Assembly: GCA_035873375.1 (NCBI GenBank)
Contig: JAYWMQ010000037.1
Span: 1-45,456, forward strand
Source of the DNA: Nitrospirota bacterium
Lineage (GTDB): Bacteria > Nitrospirota > Thermodesulfovibrionia > Thermodesulfovibrionales > JdFR-85
Direction: 5' to 3'
Length of the DNA stretch: 45,456 nucleotides
Shown piece after piece: positions 7,213 through 17,245 of this stretch. Positions within the stretch are counted from its first letter, which is position 1, and each line of letters opens with the position of its first letter. The translations under genes were made by a program, and so were the position numbers. The notes beneath the pieces were generated by a model. The model did no database searches, had not been told where the DNA came from, and worked only from the letters and a program-made list of their open reading frames with translations.

Positions 7213-9246
7213 CTATACAAGAAGTGGAGCAATAACAAGAGACACTATGGACATCAACTTGATAAGTATGTTCATTGAAGGACCTGAGGTATCCTTAAAC
7301 GGATCACCCACTGTATCACCTACAACAGCGGCCATATGAACATCCGATCCCTTACCACCATAGTGGCCCTGCTCAATGTACTTCTTTGCATTATCCCATG
7401 CACCGCCGGCATTTGCCATCATCAGTGCAAGTAATACCCCTGTTACTGTTGCACCTGCCAGCATACCGCCAAGGGCCTTGGGTCCAAGAAGGAAACCAAC
7501 AAGGACGGGAGCGAATATGGCAACCACCCCCGGCAGCACCATCTCCTTGAGGGCAGCTGAGGTACTTATATCAACACACCTCTTTGTATCTCCCTTAACT
7601 CCCTCTTTTCCTTCAAGAAGTCCGGGGATTTCCCTGAACTGACGCCTTATCTCTTCAACCATCTTCATGGCTGCCTTTCCCACAGAGGTCATTGTAAGGG
7701 CACCTATGAAGAAGGGGATAACGCCTCCGATGAGGAGACCTATGACCACAATAGGGTCGGTTAATACTATAATAAATTCCTTGCCGGTCTTTGCAGTTAT
7801 AGACTGTGTGTATGCCGAGAAGAGGGCAAGTGCAGTGAGTGCTGCAGAACCTATCGCAAAACCCTTGCCGATTGCAGCTGTTGTGTTTCCGAGCGCATCA
7901 AGACTATCGGTAATCTTCCTTGTATCCTCACCGAGGCCTGCCATCTCCGAGATACCACCTGCATTGTCTGCAATGGGGCCGTAGGCATCAACACTCATGG
8001 TCACTCCAATCGTTCCAAGCATACCGACTGCAGCTATACCTATTCCATAGAGTCCTGCAATCTTGGAGGCTATAAAGATGATAACACATATAGCAAGAAC
8101 CGGAAGTGCCGTACTCTCAAGACCTACAGCAAGACCTGTGATAATATTTGTTCCTGCACCTGTCTTGCTTGATTCAGCTATCTTTCTTATCGGAGATGCT
8201 GATGTGTAGTACTCTGTCAATAGTCCAATCGATATCCCTCCGAGTGAACCAACGAATATTGTCCAGAAGACCGCATTGCTCACTTCCATTGCCGAACAGG
8301 CAAAATAGGAGAAGACAAGGAAGAGGGCTGCAGCGATAAAGGTGGAATACCTCAGTGCCGCCGCCGGATTAAACTTCTCAAGCACCCTCATTGAGAATAT
8401 GCCGATTAAGGATGCAATAAAACCCATAACAGCTATGGTGATCGGCAGGATCATCAGGGTAGAGCTGCTGCCAAGCTGTGCTATCTGGGAACCTGCCACT
8501 GCTGTAGCGCCAAGGGCTATTGTAGCAATGATTGAACCAACATAGGACTCAAAAAGGTCGGCGCCAAGGCCTGCAACGTCCCCGACATTATCACCTACAT
8601 TGTCTGCAATAACACCAGGGTTGCGGGGATCATCCTCCGGAATTCCTGCCTCAATCTTTCCAACAAGGTCTGCACCAACATCAGCAGTCTTTGTATAAAT
8701 ACCCCCTCCAACACGCATAAAGAGGGCAATGGATGAGGCACCCATGGCAAATCCATTAATCTCATAAGCGTTTGCAGGTGTACCGTAGTTCAGATAAAAG
8801 AAGAACACACCTATGCCGATAAGGCCGATACTTGTTATGGAAAGACCCATCACGGCTCCACCGTTAAAGGCAACGGAAAGGGCCCTTGCTGCATCCGGCT
8901 TGTACCTGTTTGCTGCCTCGGCAGTCCTCACATTTGCCTTTGTTGCAGACATCATACCGAAATATCCTGCAACAACGGAACAGAGGGCCCCGCTGACATA
9001 GGCAATAGCAGTACCCGGCCCAAGGCTGGGAACAAACCAGACAAGTACGGCAATGGCTGCTACAACAAAAAAGAGGATTGAGTACTGCCTCTTCAGATAA
9101 ACCATTGCCCCGGCATGTATCTCGTCGGCTATTTCAACCATCAGCCCGGAACCGGCCGGTTGACTCGCCACTCTCAGGTAAATAATCAAAGCGATTATTA
9201 AACCACCTGCGCCCAATATGGGCGCATAACTTGTAAATGCTTCCAT
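7213..9246 (-). CDS. hppA: Membrane-bound ion-pumping pyrophosphatase
   Basis: This 677-residue integral membrane enzyme hydrolyses PPi and uses the energy to pump H+ (or Na+) out of the cytoplasm. The substrate-binding signatures are intact: [18 protein letters not shown] (180-197), [19 protein letters not shown] (205-223) and [16 protein letters not shown] (420-435). GNTTAA at 453-458 has alanine where potassium-independent enzymes carry lysine, so a K+-dependent enzyme is predicted. In this context it removes the PPi made by Sat, pulling sulfate activation forward and conserving part of the ATP cost. A GGAGGT site precedes the ATG. It is separated from the CBS gene by 183 bp and probably has its own promoter. 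H+ versus Na+ specificity cannot be judged here. Confidence 0.95.
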   Translation of the reverse strand: MEAFTSYAPILGAGGLIIALIIYLRVASQPAGSGLMVEIADEIHAGAMVYLKRQYSILFFVVAAIAVLVWFVPSLGPGTAIAYVSGALCSVVAGYFGMMSATKANVRTAEAANRYKPDAARALSVAFNGGAVMGLSITSIGLIGIGVFFFYLNYGTPANAYEINGFAMGASSIALFMRVGGGIYTKTADVGADLVGKIEAGIPEDDPRNPGVIADNVGDNVGDVAGLGADLFESYVGSIIATIALGATAVAGSQIAQLGSSSTLMILPITIAVMGFIASLIGIFSMRVLEKFNPAAALRYSTFIAAALFLVFSYFACSAMEVSNAVFWTIFVGSLGGISIGLLTEYYTSASPIRKIAESSKTGAGTNIITGLAVGLESTALPVLAICVIIFIASKIAGLYGIGIAAVGMLGTIGVTMSVDAYGPIADNAGGISEMAGLGEDTRKITDSLDALGNTTAAIGKGFAIGSAALTALALFSAYTQSITAKTGKEFIIVLTDPIVVIGLLIGGVIPFFIGALTMTSVGKAAMKMVEEIRRQFREIPGLLEGKEGVKGDTKRCVDISTSAALKEMVLPGVVAIFAPVLVGFLLGPKALGGMLAGATVTGVLLALMMANAGGAWDNAKKYIEQGHYGGKGSDVHMAAVVGDTVGDPFKDTSGPSMNILIKLMSIVSLVIAPLLV

Positions 9247-9429
9247 TAAATATACCTCCTGTAAGATTTTTAATATATTCCGGCAAAATGCCTGTATTCA
9301 AAAATAATGCGTCACCCCCGCAAAAGCATGAGTCCGGAAATATGTGATATTACCGGATAGCTGCATTTGCGGAAATAACGGTTATAAAGTTATTTATGTC
9401 TTCCATTCCAGCTTAAAAACCGGTGATCA
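9247..9429 (-). promoter_or_regulatory. Probable hppA promoter region
   Basis: On the minus strand TTGAAT and TATATT stand 18 bases apart, about 25 bases ahead of the hppA ribosome binding site. The spacing is acceptable but the boxes are only moderately good. Nothing else is evident in this gap. Confidence 0.35.
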
Positions 9430-9870
9430 CTAAACGTACTTATCTGAAATATATTCCTTGAGGAAATGTATCTCGGCATTGAGTTTCTTGACATGGGTCT
9501 TCACCACGTCCCTGATAGAGATGATTCCGGAAAGCTCACCCCTCTCCACGATCGGCATATGGCGTATGCCATTCTGTATCATTACAACCATCACATACTC
9601 CACTTCATCCTCAGGCTCTGCAACCAGAAGGTTCTCACTGTGCACCATTATATCCCTGACCTTCAGGTCTTTCATCTGGCATTCGGTACTGGCCACAATC
9701 TTGAGCACATCTCTTTCAGTAATCAGACCAACAAGTTTTGTGTCGTGCTCAACTATAAGGGCCCCGATATTTCTCTGCATCATCTTGGATGCAGCGTCGG
9801 TAATCGAAGACTCGGCTCCTACAGTAATTAATTCTCTACCCTTGTCATTTAAGATATCCTTGACTTTCAT
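9430..9870 (-). CDS. Two-CBS-domain protein coupled to qmoC
   Basis: The 146-residue soluble protein consists of two tandem CBS domains and nothing else: the first around residues 1-65 (MKVKDILNDKG, IGALIVEHDTKLVGLITERD), the second around 70-130 (VRDIMVHSENLL, IRHMPIVERGELSGIISIRD). CBS pairs commonly bind AMP, ADP or ATP. Its ATG overlaps the qmoC stop (ATGA), which implies coupled translation. Since the operon's pathway produces AMP from APS, a role as an adenylate sensor for this pathway is a reasonable inference but unproven. Confidence 0.85.
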   Translation of the reverse strand: MKVKDILNDKGRELITVGAESSITDAASKMMQRNIGALIVEHDTKLVGLITERDVLKIVASTECQMKDLKVRDIMVHSENLLVAEPEDEVEYVMVVMIQNGIRHMPIVERGELSGIISIRDVVKTHVKKLNAEIHFLKEYISDKYV

Positions 9871-10985
9871 AATGTTATATCCCTCCCCGTCATCTTGGAA
9901 TATGTTATTGCCAGGGTTCTATATCCCATATGAGCGAGTTTTGAATAAGGGAAATAGACAATCGTGTAAAAAACAAACAAAAGGTGAATGAAATACATGG
10001 GATATGCAAGGGAAGCAATCCCTGCCAGCCTGATAACTTCCGTCAGTATGCCGGTGATGGCAAGCAGGAGTATCATGACTACAAAGGTCCAGTCAAAGGA
10101 CGAGCTCCTTGTATCAAAGCCCTTATCCTTTGTCCTGTTGAATATCAAGATCAGGACTCCGACAATAAGTGCAAGCGCACTCAGGTTGGCAAGCCATTTC
10201 ATTGGATCCGTCAGTGGAATGGGAGAATGTATTTTGGGCACATAATAGTAGTAGGTTATCCATATTGTGGTTATCAGGAGGCCCAGGAATGCATAGAAGA
10301 CAAGCATATGGCCGTTTTTGCGGTCTGCATTGACCTCGCACTTCTCAAATCTCTTGTGGGTCAGAATCTCTACTACTGTCTCTACAAGGGCCGGAACAAA
10401 TCCCTTTGAATATGACAGGCCGTTCTGTTTGCTCATTTTTGTCCAGAAACCGTTCAGACTTATAAGGTAGCTGATACCGGTAAGGGCAACTGCAGACATA
10501 AAGATAATCTCAATGTAGCTGATCGGAAAGAATTTGGAATAGACTATCTTGTCGCCTTCCGGAATCCCGAGATGACCTGTTAATCCAAGCACGGCTAAAA
10601 AGAGTGCAAACGGAATCGCGAGTGCCACAAGTGTCTTCTTGGGATCGGTCACGACATTTCCCATGAAAGCCGGAACCGCGTTCTCCTTTATAACCTTCTG
10701 TCTCATTACACTGAGCACGTCCCCGGGCCTTGCACCCCTTGGACAGTATTTTGTACAGTCGTTACAGTTATGGCAAAGCCAGATATCGGGATCAGCTGCA
10801 AGTTCATCTTTCATTCCCCACTGGGCCATAACCATCTCCTTCCTGGGAAACGGTTTATTATCAGGAGACATGGGGCATACAACAGAACATGTTGCGCACT
10901 GATAACACTTTTTTAATGTATCACCACCGGCTTCCTTCAACTCCCTTACAAACTGAATATCCGGTGTTATTATATTGTCCGGCAT
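9867..10985 (-). CDS. qmoC: Quinone-interacting oxidoreductase subunit QmoC
   Basis: QmoC is the membrane subunit that takes electrons from menaquinol to QmoAB and on to APS reductase. The N-terminal HdrC-like part has two [4Fe-4S] motifs: Cys27, 30, 33, 37 in CYQCATCSVVCP and Cys71, 74, 77, 81 in CHNCNDCTKYCP. The C-terminal part, from about residue 105, has roughly six hydrophobic helices resembling HdrE/NarI cytochrome b, with His residues for haem. I chose ATG 10985 (372 residues) because GGGAGG lies six bases ahead; a TTG two codons earlier would be too close. It follows qmoB and overlaps the CBS gene by four bases. Confidence 0.93.
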   Translation of the reverse strand: MPDNIITPDIQFVRELKEAGGDTLKKCYQCATCSVVCPMSPDNKPFPRKEMVMAQWGMKDELAADPDIWLCHNCNDCTKYCPRGARPGDVLSVMRQKVIKENAVPAFMGNVVTDPKKTLVALAIPFALFLAVLGLTGHLGIPEGDKIVYSKFFPISYIEIIFMSAVALTGISYLISLNGFWTKMSKQNGLSYSKGFVPALVETVVEILTHKRFEKCEVNADRKNGHMLVFYAFLGLLITTIWITYYYYVPKIHSPIPLTDPMKWLANLSALALIVGVLILIFNRTKDKGFDTRSSSFDWTFVVMILLLAITGILTEVIRLAGIASLAYPMYFIHLLFVFYTIVYFPYSKLAHMGYRTLAITYSKMTGRDITL

Positions 10986-11032
10986 ATACAACCTCCCTTA
11001 TTTAGTCATGGTCATTTACATATAACCTTTAT

Positions 11033-13261
11033 TTAAAATCCTTTATATGGATTTGGTCCGAGTTCCTTCAGTCTCTCTGAGAATTTATCAAGTATCTCCG
11101 GAAGCTTATCCCATTCATTGATAGCAAGCTGCACCTGCTGAACCCGCTCTGCCTCAAGCATCAGCCTGTCAAGTGTCTCCTGGACCTTTCCCAACCTCTC
11201 ATTCGCCACCTGACTTCCCTTGATAAAGTGACACTGGTAATCATCGCCATACTTGCATCCAATCAGCATAATACCGTCAATACCTTTTGAAAGAGCGTCT
11301 GCAATCCAGACAAGGTTTGTTCCGCCAAGACACCTGAGAGAAATAAACCTGAAATTAGGACTGTACTGTATCCTGTTCTGACCGGCAAGGTCGAGTGCAG
11401 GATAGGCATCATTCTCACAGATAAGCCCCAAAATGAACGGCTCCTCACTCTCGTCAGGCACATCAACCGATCTTATCATTGAAGATATCATGTCAATGCT
11501 GTAGTTCTTGAAATTAATGATCCTCTGCGGACAGGCCCCCATACAGGTACCACAGCGGCGACAGCGGTATGGATGTTCCTGAGGTGTGCCCTTTTCATCT
11601 TCGTCAAGGACACCGAATGGACATTCAACAGTACATCTGCGGCACTGAGTACACGACTCAAGCCTGAATTCAGGAAATGTCTGATCCCCCGACCTCGGAT
11701 GCACGGCCTTGCCCTGAGAGGTAAGCTCGAGGCACTGTATCGCCTTAAGAGCAGCCCCGGCTGCATCAGCCGATGCCTGGAGTGCATCCATGGGATGCCT
11801 TACAGCCCCGGCAGCGTATATGCCCGTCCTCCTCGTCTCATATGGAAAACAGATAAAGTGGGAATCCGGAAAGCCGTACTTGAGATGCGGCATCTCAGGG
11901 CCCTGCCTGTAGGAAAGATTCAGCGAAATAGGAACGGGCTCAAGCTCCTCGGTCACACCGTCCGTTGTCTCCTTTTTCGTAATAGTTCCTATGTATTCAG
12001 GGGTCAGATTGTTGACCTCGTAATCCTCGGGGATCATGTTTGTCAGCATGCCGGTGGCAAGAACAACTATGTCAGCCTTTATCCTGACTGTCTTGCCAAG
12101 CAGGAGATTGTTTACCTCAACAAGCAGACTGCCGTCCGCTTCCTCTTCGATACCAAGTATCTCTCCCTTTGCAAGGAATATCCCTTCATCATCCTGGGCT
12201 GCCTTGTAGAAGTTTTCATATAATCCGGGTGTCCTCATATCCTTGTAGATAATGTAGGCACCGGCATCCGGATTAGACTCCCGTACGTACATGGCCTGCT
12301 TTAGAGAGACATTACAGCAGACACTTGAACAATAAGGCACATGGGCCTCATCCCTCTGCCCTGCACACTGCACAAAGACAACACTCTGAGCCGGCTTGCC
12401 GTCTGATGGTCTTGCTATCTTGCCATTCAGGGCTATCTCTTCCATCTCAACATTGGTAACAACATTCTTGAATTTTCCATAACCAAGATTGTCAAGCTTC
12501 GATGCATCATAAGGCTTCCAACCTATTGCATAAACAATTGCACCAATGGTGAACGTCTCTTCAGAGCCGCCCTTATCTACGGTAACATCGTACATCCCCG
12601 GCTCTCCGGCTATATTTTTAATAGTTGTAGATGTATATATCTTTATATTTTCGTTATCATTCGCTGCCGCTATCTTTGAATCAATACCGGGTTTCTCGAG
12701 TTCTGTAAAAGGTGCTTTTGTCGGAAGGACCTTGTACATCTTTTTTGACCAGCCGCCAAGTTCAGCCTCTTTTTCAACAAGCACTACCTGACTGCCTGCC
12801 TTTGCAGCCTCAATGGCAGCAGTCAAACCTGTCACACCGCCACCCACAACGAGAATGGTCCTGTTAAGGTCGGTAATCTTCGGCTCAGGCGGCGCAGACT
12901 TACTGGCCCTTGTTATCCCGAGGCTGAGATAATCCTCTGCCATTGCCTGGGTCTCCTCTGTATTCGGAGGATGAGACCATACAACGTGTTCTCTCAGATT
13001 AACCCTCTCCGTTACATATTTTAAGGGATCATAGTCAAACACATCATAATTGACCCTCTGGGAACAGGCCGCAACAACAATCTTGTTAACCCCTTCATTG
13101 TTAATGTCATCCCTGATAATCTGGGCACCTTCCTGACTGCAGAGAAATGGATGTGTCCTGCATATCTGGGCCTTTGCAATCTTCTGAAGATTCTCTATAT
13201 TCAGCGATTCACCAATACCACAATCTGTACAGATATATATTCCCAACTTGCTTTCACTCAT
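11033..13261 (-). CDS. qmoB: Quinone-interacting oxidoreductase subunit QmoB
   Basis: The 742-residue iron-sulfur flavoprotein is homologous to heterodisulfide reductase HdrA with an MvhD-like tail. Visible parts: an N-terminal Cys-containing region (CTDCGIGESLN), a dinucleotide-binding motif VVGGGVTGLTAAIEA near residue 135, HdrA-type segments (FVQCAGQRDEAHVPYCSSVC), two [4Fe-4S] motifs CTQCRRCTVECP and CRRCGTCMGACP around 545-580, and an MvhD domain from about 600 (LRCLGGTNLVWIADALSKG). It relays electrons between QmoC and QmoA/AprAB. A GAGGAGGT site overlaps the qmoA stop, so the two genes are tightly coupled. Confidence 0.94.
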   Translation of the reverse strand: MSESKLGIYICTDCGIGESLNIENLQKIAKAQICRTHPFLCSQEGAQIIRDDINNEGVNKIVVAACSQRVNYDVFDYDPLKYVTERVNLREHVVWSHPPNTEETQAMAEDYLSLGITRASKSAPPEPKITDLNRTILVVGGGVTGLTAAIEAAKAGSQVVLVEKEAELGGWSKKMYKVLPTKAPFTELEKPGIDSKIAAANDNENIKIYTSTTIKNIAGEPGMYDVTVDKGGSEETFTIGAIVYAIGWKPYDASKLDNLGYGKFKNVVTNVEMEEIALNGKIARPSDGKPAQSVVFVQCAGQRDEAHVPYCSSVCCNVSLKQAMYVRESNPDAGAYIIYKDMRTPGLYENFYKAAQDDEGIFLAKGEILGIEEEADGSLLVEVNNLLLGKTVRIKADIVVLATGMLTNMIPEDYEVNNLTPEYIGTITKKETTDGVTEELEPVPISLNLSYRQGPEMPHLKYGFPDSHFICFPYETRRTGIYAAGAVRHPMDALQASADAAGAALKAIQCLELTSQGKAVHPRSGDQTFPEFRLESCTQCRRCTVECPFGVLDEDEKGTPQEHPYRCRRCGTCMGACPQRIINFKNYSIDMISSMIRSVDVPDESEEPFILGLICENDAYPALDLAGQNRIQYSPNFRFISLRCLGGTNLVWIADALSKGIDGIMLIGCKYGDDYQCHFIKGSQVANERLGKVQETLDRLMLEAERVQQVQLAINEWDKLPEILDKFSERLKELGPNPYKGF

Positions 13262-13267
13262 AAATCT

Positions 13268-14521
13268 CTACCTCCTCACCAGACTTTGTATACTCTTTAA
13301 AGCAGCCCCGGTGGCACTCTGCACCGAAGTAGTGACATCATTAGGCCTACCGGCAACTCCCGCAACATAAATACCTGCTGCCTGGCCTTCCGATATTGCA
13401 AAACTGCTCTCTTCCGTCTTTATCGTTGATACAAGGCCATTGTTTTTCAGAGCTGATTCCATCCCGGCAGCCAGCACCACCATATCCACCTTCTGGTGTA
13501 CCTTGCCACCACCAACTATATCCTCTGCCGTAACGATCGCCCCTCCGTCACCATCCTCTTCAATCTTGGCAACCTTGCCCTTTATCATCTCTATATTCTC
13601 ATCCGACTGTATCTTTCTCAGGAAATCCTCATACTTGCCGGGAGTCCTGAGGTCTATATAAAAGATGTATACTTTTGATTCAGGATTCTTCTCCCTGATA
13701 TATGTAGCCTGTTTCATGGATGCCATGCAACATACTGCGGAACAGTAGGGGAGGTGATTTTCATCCCTTGATCCGGCACACTGTACAAAGGCGATACTCT
13801 GCACATCCTTTCCATCGGAAGGCCTCTGGATCTTGCCCTTTGTCGGCCCGTTCGGTGCAGACAGCCTTTCCATCATCATATTCGTAATGACATTCTTTAT
13901 CTTGCCGAATCCAAGGTTCTCCATCTTTGTTGCATCATAGGGATTCCAGCCGGTGGCCGTGACTATACTGCCTACATTGAGCTCAACTGTCGAGGGCTTC
14001 ATGTCAAGGTCTATGGCGCCGTACTTGCAAACCTTAACGCACTCGGAGCATGCCGACCCCTTACAGGCCTGTTCGTCAATCACATGCCTCATCGGAAATG
14101 CCATGTCATGCGGACGGTATATAGCCTTTGTTTTATCCATGCCGAAGTTATAGTCATTCGACCTCTCTGCAGGGCAGGCCTCAACACACTTGTCGCAAGC
14201 AGTGCACTTCTCGTTGACATACCTCGAATTGACCTTTATACTGACATTAAAATCTCCTTCGCTGCCGCTTATGCTCTCAACCTCGGAGAGGGTATAAAAC
14301 TTTACTTTCGGATTCTGCTTGATACGCCTGAAGTTTATCTCCAGACCGCAATAGGGTGGACACAGTTTCGGAAAATACTTGAATAACTGGGCAACCCTTC
14401 CGCCAAGATAAGGATTCTTCTCGACAATCGTTGCGTCATATCCGGCCTCAGCAGCTTCAATAGCAGTGGTTATACCGCTTATTCCGCCACCGATTATAAG
14501 AATACTCTTTTGATCTCCCAT
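13268..14521 (-). CDS. qmoA: Quinone-interacting oxidoreductase subunit QmoA
   Basis: QmoA is a soluble HdrA-like flavoprotein of the Qmo complex. It opens with an FAD-binding motif, ILIIGGGISGITTAIEAAE, and contains two iron-sulfur motifs, CTACDKCVEACP near 105 and the group CKGSACSECVKVC near 160, followed by FVQCAGSRDENHLPYCSAVCC. I place the start at ATG 14521 (417 residues), six bases after GGAGG; the open frame extends ten codons further upstream without such a site. It follows aprA after a 129-bp gap with a strong hairpin and precedes qmoB by only 6 bp. Confidence 0.94.
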   Translation of the reverse strand: MGDQKSILIIGGGISGITTAIEAAEAGYDATIVEKNPYLGGRVAQLFKYFPKLCPPYCGLEINFRRIKQNPKVKFYTLSEVESISGSEGDFNVSIKVNSRYVNEKCTACDKCVEACPAERSNDYNFGMDKTKAIYRPHDMAFPMRHVIDEQACKGSACSECVKVCKYGAIDLDMKPSTVELNVGSIVTATGWNPYDATKMENLGFGKIKNVITNMMMERLSAPNGPTKGKIQRPSDGKDVQSIAFVQCAGSRDENHLPYCSAVCCMASMKQATYIREKNPESKVYIFYIDLRTPGKYEDFLRKIQSDENIEMIKGKVAKIEEDGDGGAIVTAEDIVGGGKVHQKVDMVVLAAGMESALKNNGLVSTIKTEESSFAISEGQAAGIYVAGVAGRPNDVTTSVQSATGAALKSIQSLVRR

Positions 14522-14606
14522 ATTTATCCTCCGTTTACTTTGAAAATTCAAGCTTTCAGACTGTTAGAGAAACAATCTGAAAACTTGAACTCTCAAAGCA
14601 GGAATT

Positions 14607-14645
14607 ATTTGGATGGACAGGGATAAACACCCTGCCCATCCAAAT
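14607..14645 (-). terminator. Strong hairpin between aprA and qmoA
   Basis: ATTTGGATGGACAGGG and CCCTGCCCATCCAAAT pair over 16 bp with one mismatch around a 7-base loop, 6 bp after the aprA stop. There is no T run after it on the minus strand. It is more likely an mRNA-stabilising or partial-termination hairpin that lets aprBA be expressed above qmoABC (inference). Confidence 0.65.
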
Positions 14646-14650
14646 ATGAA

Positions 14651-16654
14651 TTAGTCTACCAGCTGAACGTATGGGACCTTTTTGACTTCCCACTCGCCTG
14701 TATCAACATCGTACCTGGAATTCACAAAACACTTCCAGTTGTCATCGTCAATAAAATCGTGATCTCCCCTGTAATAATAACCAGGATACCTCGACTCCTC
14801 CCTGAAGAGAATATGACGTGCATGGGCTTCAACTGAAAGGATCCTGTGGTAATTCTCCCAGCATCTCATCAGCTCATGGAGGTCGGCAGCGGCCATCTTG
14901 GCAGCGTCCTCTTTAAGCACCTGGAGCTTCCTGAGACCTTCTTCAAGCATGGCCTTGGAAGTCATATACCAGGTGGAGCAACCACCAAAGTACTCGTCGG
15001 CAATCTTCTGGAGCCTTGCCTGGAGCATCTTTGGTTTGATGTAGTTGGGGTTCATTGCAGGATCGGTTGTGGCATTCTTGTACTTCTCGAATACCTCGTA
15101 AGGGAGATAGATATCAGAAGCAATCTCGTCAACGTTCTGTTTCAGAGTTGGAACGTAATCCTTGTTGTCAAGGATGAATGCAGTGGCATTCTTTGCCGCA
15201 ATCCTTCCCTCTGCATGGGAGCCTGAGGAGAACTTGTGACCTGATGCGCCACAGATGTCACCCATCATAAAGAGTCCGTCAACGGTTGACATCCTGTTGT
15301 ATCCCCAGTTCCACTCGGCAGGTGCGCCCAAATCATCCGGGCCGCTTACCCAGAAACCTGCACAACCGGCATGAGAGCCGAGGAGATATGGCTCAGTAGG
15401 CATAATCTCGGAAGGGGTCTTGTCCGGCTCGACATTCTCACAAGCCCAGAGTCCGGCCTGACCGATACACATGTCAAGGAAGTCCTCCCATGCCTCAGCC
15501 TCAAGATGTTTGATCTTCTTCTTGGCCTCTTTTTCACCAAGTTTCTCAACAAATTCCTTGTTGATGGCCTGCATTGCTTCATGGGTCCTCATGATGATCG
15601 GCCCTTTGCCCAGTTTCATATCTCTCATCATCAGATGGTTCCTGATGGCGGTACCCATCTTGTCGACATAGCTACCGTACTTGGTCCTTGCCTCTGCAAG
15701 GGCCTCTTCATTTGCACAGTAGTCTTCACCAAGGCTATTGGTTGCCTTTGCCTTGAAGAAGAGGAACCATGCGCCGACAGGACCATAGCCGTCCTTGAAT
15801 CGTGCAGGGACAAACCTGTTCTCCATCATCGTCAGCTCAGCGCCAACCTGCATGCCGAGGGCATAACCTGAACCGGCGTTCCATACAGGATACCATGCCC
15901 TGCCCTTACCTTCTTCAGATGACCTTGGCTTGAAGACGTTAACCGCTCCACCGGCACCAAGGCACATTGCTTTAGCCTTAAAGAGATAGATCTTGTTTTC
16001 TCTCACGCTGAAACCGGCTGCTGCTGCAACCCTGTTCTCAACATTGGCATCCTTAAAGAGCTTGACTATAAATACCCTTTCAAAATGGTTCTCTTCCATT
16101 CCGGTTGCCTTCCTGTTAATCTCAAGGGCCTTCTTTGCAGCCTCTGCAACGATAACCTTGTAGGACTCACCGTTGATCATGATCTGCCATCTTCCGGACC
16201 TGACAGGTGTTCCACCGTCCTTCAGCATCGCCTTGCCGGCATCCTTTGCCTGAAAACCGTCAAGAGAAAAACCGTCATCACCCTTCTTCCAGATTGGGAG
16301 TCCCCACTCCTCAAAAAGGTGGACTGAATCGTCAACATGCCTTCCAAGGTCATAAACCAGGTCTTCCCTGATTATGCCCATAAGGTCGCTCCTGACATAC
16401 CTGACATAGTCTGCAGGGTCATTCTCGCCCATATAGGTGTTGATAGCTGAGAGACCCATGGCAACAGCGCCGCTTCTGTCGGTTGCAGCCTTGTCGATCA
16501 TGGTTATCCTGATCCCCTGAGGAGTTGCCCAGCGTGCAGCCTCATAAACAGCACCACAAGCGGACATACCACCACCGATAACGAGGAGATCGGTCTCAAT
16601 CTCGACAACCTCAGGCTTCTCGCAATATGAAAATGTACATGTTTCTTTTTCCAT
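14651..16654 (-). CDS. aprA: Adenylylsulfate (APS) reductase alpha subunit
   Basis: AprA is the FAD subunit that reduces APS to sulfite and AMP in the cytoplasm. It belongs to the fumarate reductase/succinate dehydrogenase flavoprotein family: FAD motif LLVIGGGMSACGAVYEAARW at 24-43, then DRSGAVAMGLSAINTYMGEN, the R/H-rich substrate region (LGSHAGCAGFWVSGPDD) and GDICGASGHKFSSGSHAEGR. At 667 residues it has normal length. It lies 17 bp after aprB in the same operon. Whether it runs in the reductive direction depends on the dsr genes, which are not in the window, but the QmoABC partner and hppA fit sulfate reduction. Confidence 0.97.
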   Translation of the reverse strand: MEKETCTFSYCEKPEVVEIETDLLVIGGGMSACGAVYEAARWATPQGIRITMIDKAATDRSGAVAMGLSAINTYMGENDPADYVRYVRSDLMGIIREDLVYDLGRHVDDSVHLFEEWGLPIWKKGDDGFSLDGFQAKDAGKAMLKDGGTPVRSGRWQIMINGESYKVIVAEAAKKALEINRKATGMEENHFERVFIVKLFKDANVENRVAAAAGFSVRENKIYLFKAKAMCLGAGGAVNVFKPRSSEEGKGRAWYPVWNAGSGYALGMQVGAELTMMENRFVPARFKDGYGPVGAWFLFFKAKATNSLGEDYCANEEALAEARTKYGSYVDKMGTAIRNHLMMRDMKLGKGPIIMRTHEAMQAINKEFVEKLGEKEAKKKIKHLEAEAWEDFLDMCIGQAGLWACENVEPDKTPSEIMPTEPYLLGSHAGCAGFWVSGPDDLGAPAEWNWGYNRMSTVDGLFMMGDICGASGHKFSSGSHAEGRIAAKNATAFILDNKDYVPTLKQNVDEIASDIYLPYEVFEKYKNATTDPAMNPNYIKPKMLQARLQKIADEYFGGCSTWYMTSKAMLEEGLRKLQVLKEDAAKMAAADLHELMRCWENYHRILSVEAHARHILFREESRYPGYYYRGDHDFIDDDNWKCFVNSRYDVDTGEWEVKKVPYVQLVD

Positions 16655-16671
16655 GTTTAAGCCTCCTTAAA

Positions 16672-17109
16672 TTACTTTATTGTGGGCAATGTTACGCCCG
16701 CACCCTGCTGGGTAAAATGTCCGGGCTCCTTGATTTTTGAAAGATCAGCCTCAGGTTTCCCTGCATAAGGATCAACGGAACCCTCCGCAGTTGTCCTGAT
16801 TGGGAACTTGAATCTCTTCAGTGTACCGTTTCTGAACTTGACCGTCCACATAATAGCATCGGTACCCCTGAGAGGAATAACATTTCCACCAAGGGGATTG
16901 AAATCCTGATACCCCCTGATCTCGATGCCCTGCTGAGGACAGATCTTAACACAGTTGTAACACTCCCAGCACTGATCAGGCTCCTGATTCCATGCCTTCA
17001 TCCTGTCACGATCAAGCTTCATCAGGTCATTGGGACAGATGTACATACATGCTGTCCTTTCCTGCCCTTTGCAGCCGTCGCACTTCTCAGTAATCACATA
17101 ACTTGGCAT
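16672..17109 (-). CDS. aprB: Adenylylsulfate (APS) reductase beta subunit
   Basis: AprB is the iron-sulfur subunit that passes electrons to the AprA flavin. Two [4Fe-4S] ligand sets are present within the first 60 residues: CDGCKGQERTACMYICP and CWECYNCVKICP. The longer spacing in the first set (insert after CDGC) is characteristic of AprB. The C-terminal tail (GHFTQQGAGVTLPTIK) wraps the alpha subunit in known structures. Length 145 residues is normal. GAGGAGGT precedes the ATG. It is followed directly by aprA and preceded by sat, with a probable terminator in the 136-bp gap. Confidence 0.97.
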   Translation of the reverse strand: MPSYVITEKCDGCKGQERTACMYICPNDLMKLDRDRMKAWNQEPDQCWECYNCVKICPQQGIEIRGYQDFNPLGGNVIPLRGTDAIMWTVKFRNGTLKRFKFPIRTTAEGSVDPYAGKPEADLSKIKEPGHFTQQGAGVTLPTIK

Positions 17110-17154
17110 ACTGAATACCTCCTCACATTAGATTTAGGTTTTACTGCAAACAAC

Positions 17155-17181
17155 AAAAAAATCGAGGTCCTCAACACCTCC
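17155..17181 (-). terminator. Probable terminator or attenuator between sat and aprB
   Basis: On the minus strand GAGGT..ACCTC forms a 5-bp hairpin followed by CGATTTTTTTG. It lies between sat and aprB. The stem is short, so it may only reduce read-through. A weak promoter-like pair (TTGTTG, then TCTAAT after 18 bases) follows toward aprB. Confidence 0.5.
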
Positions 17182-17245
17182 CTTCACTTAATATTGGTGA
17201 TTGACGAGTATAATTTTTCAATTGTCAATCGTAAATCATCAATCC

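Noticed and set aside
11573-12223. A 216-codon plus-strand ORF
   Set aside because: Antisense to qmoB within conserved flavoprotein and iron-sulfur motifs; an artefact of codon bias.
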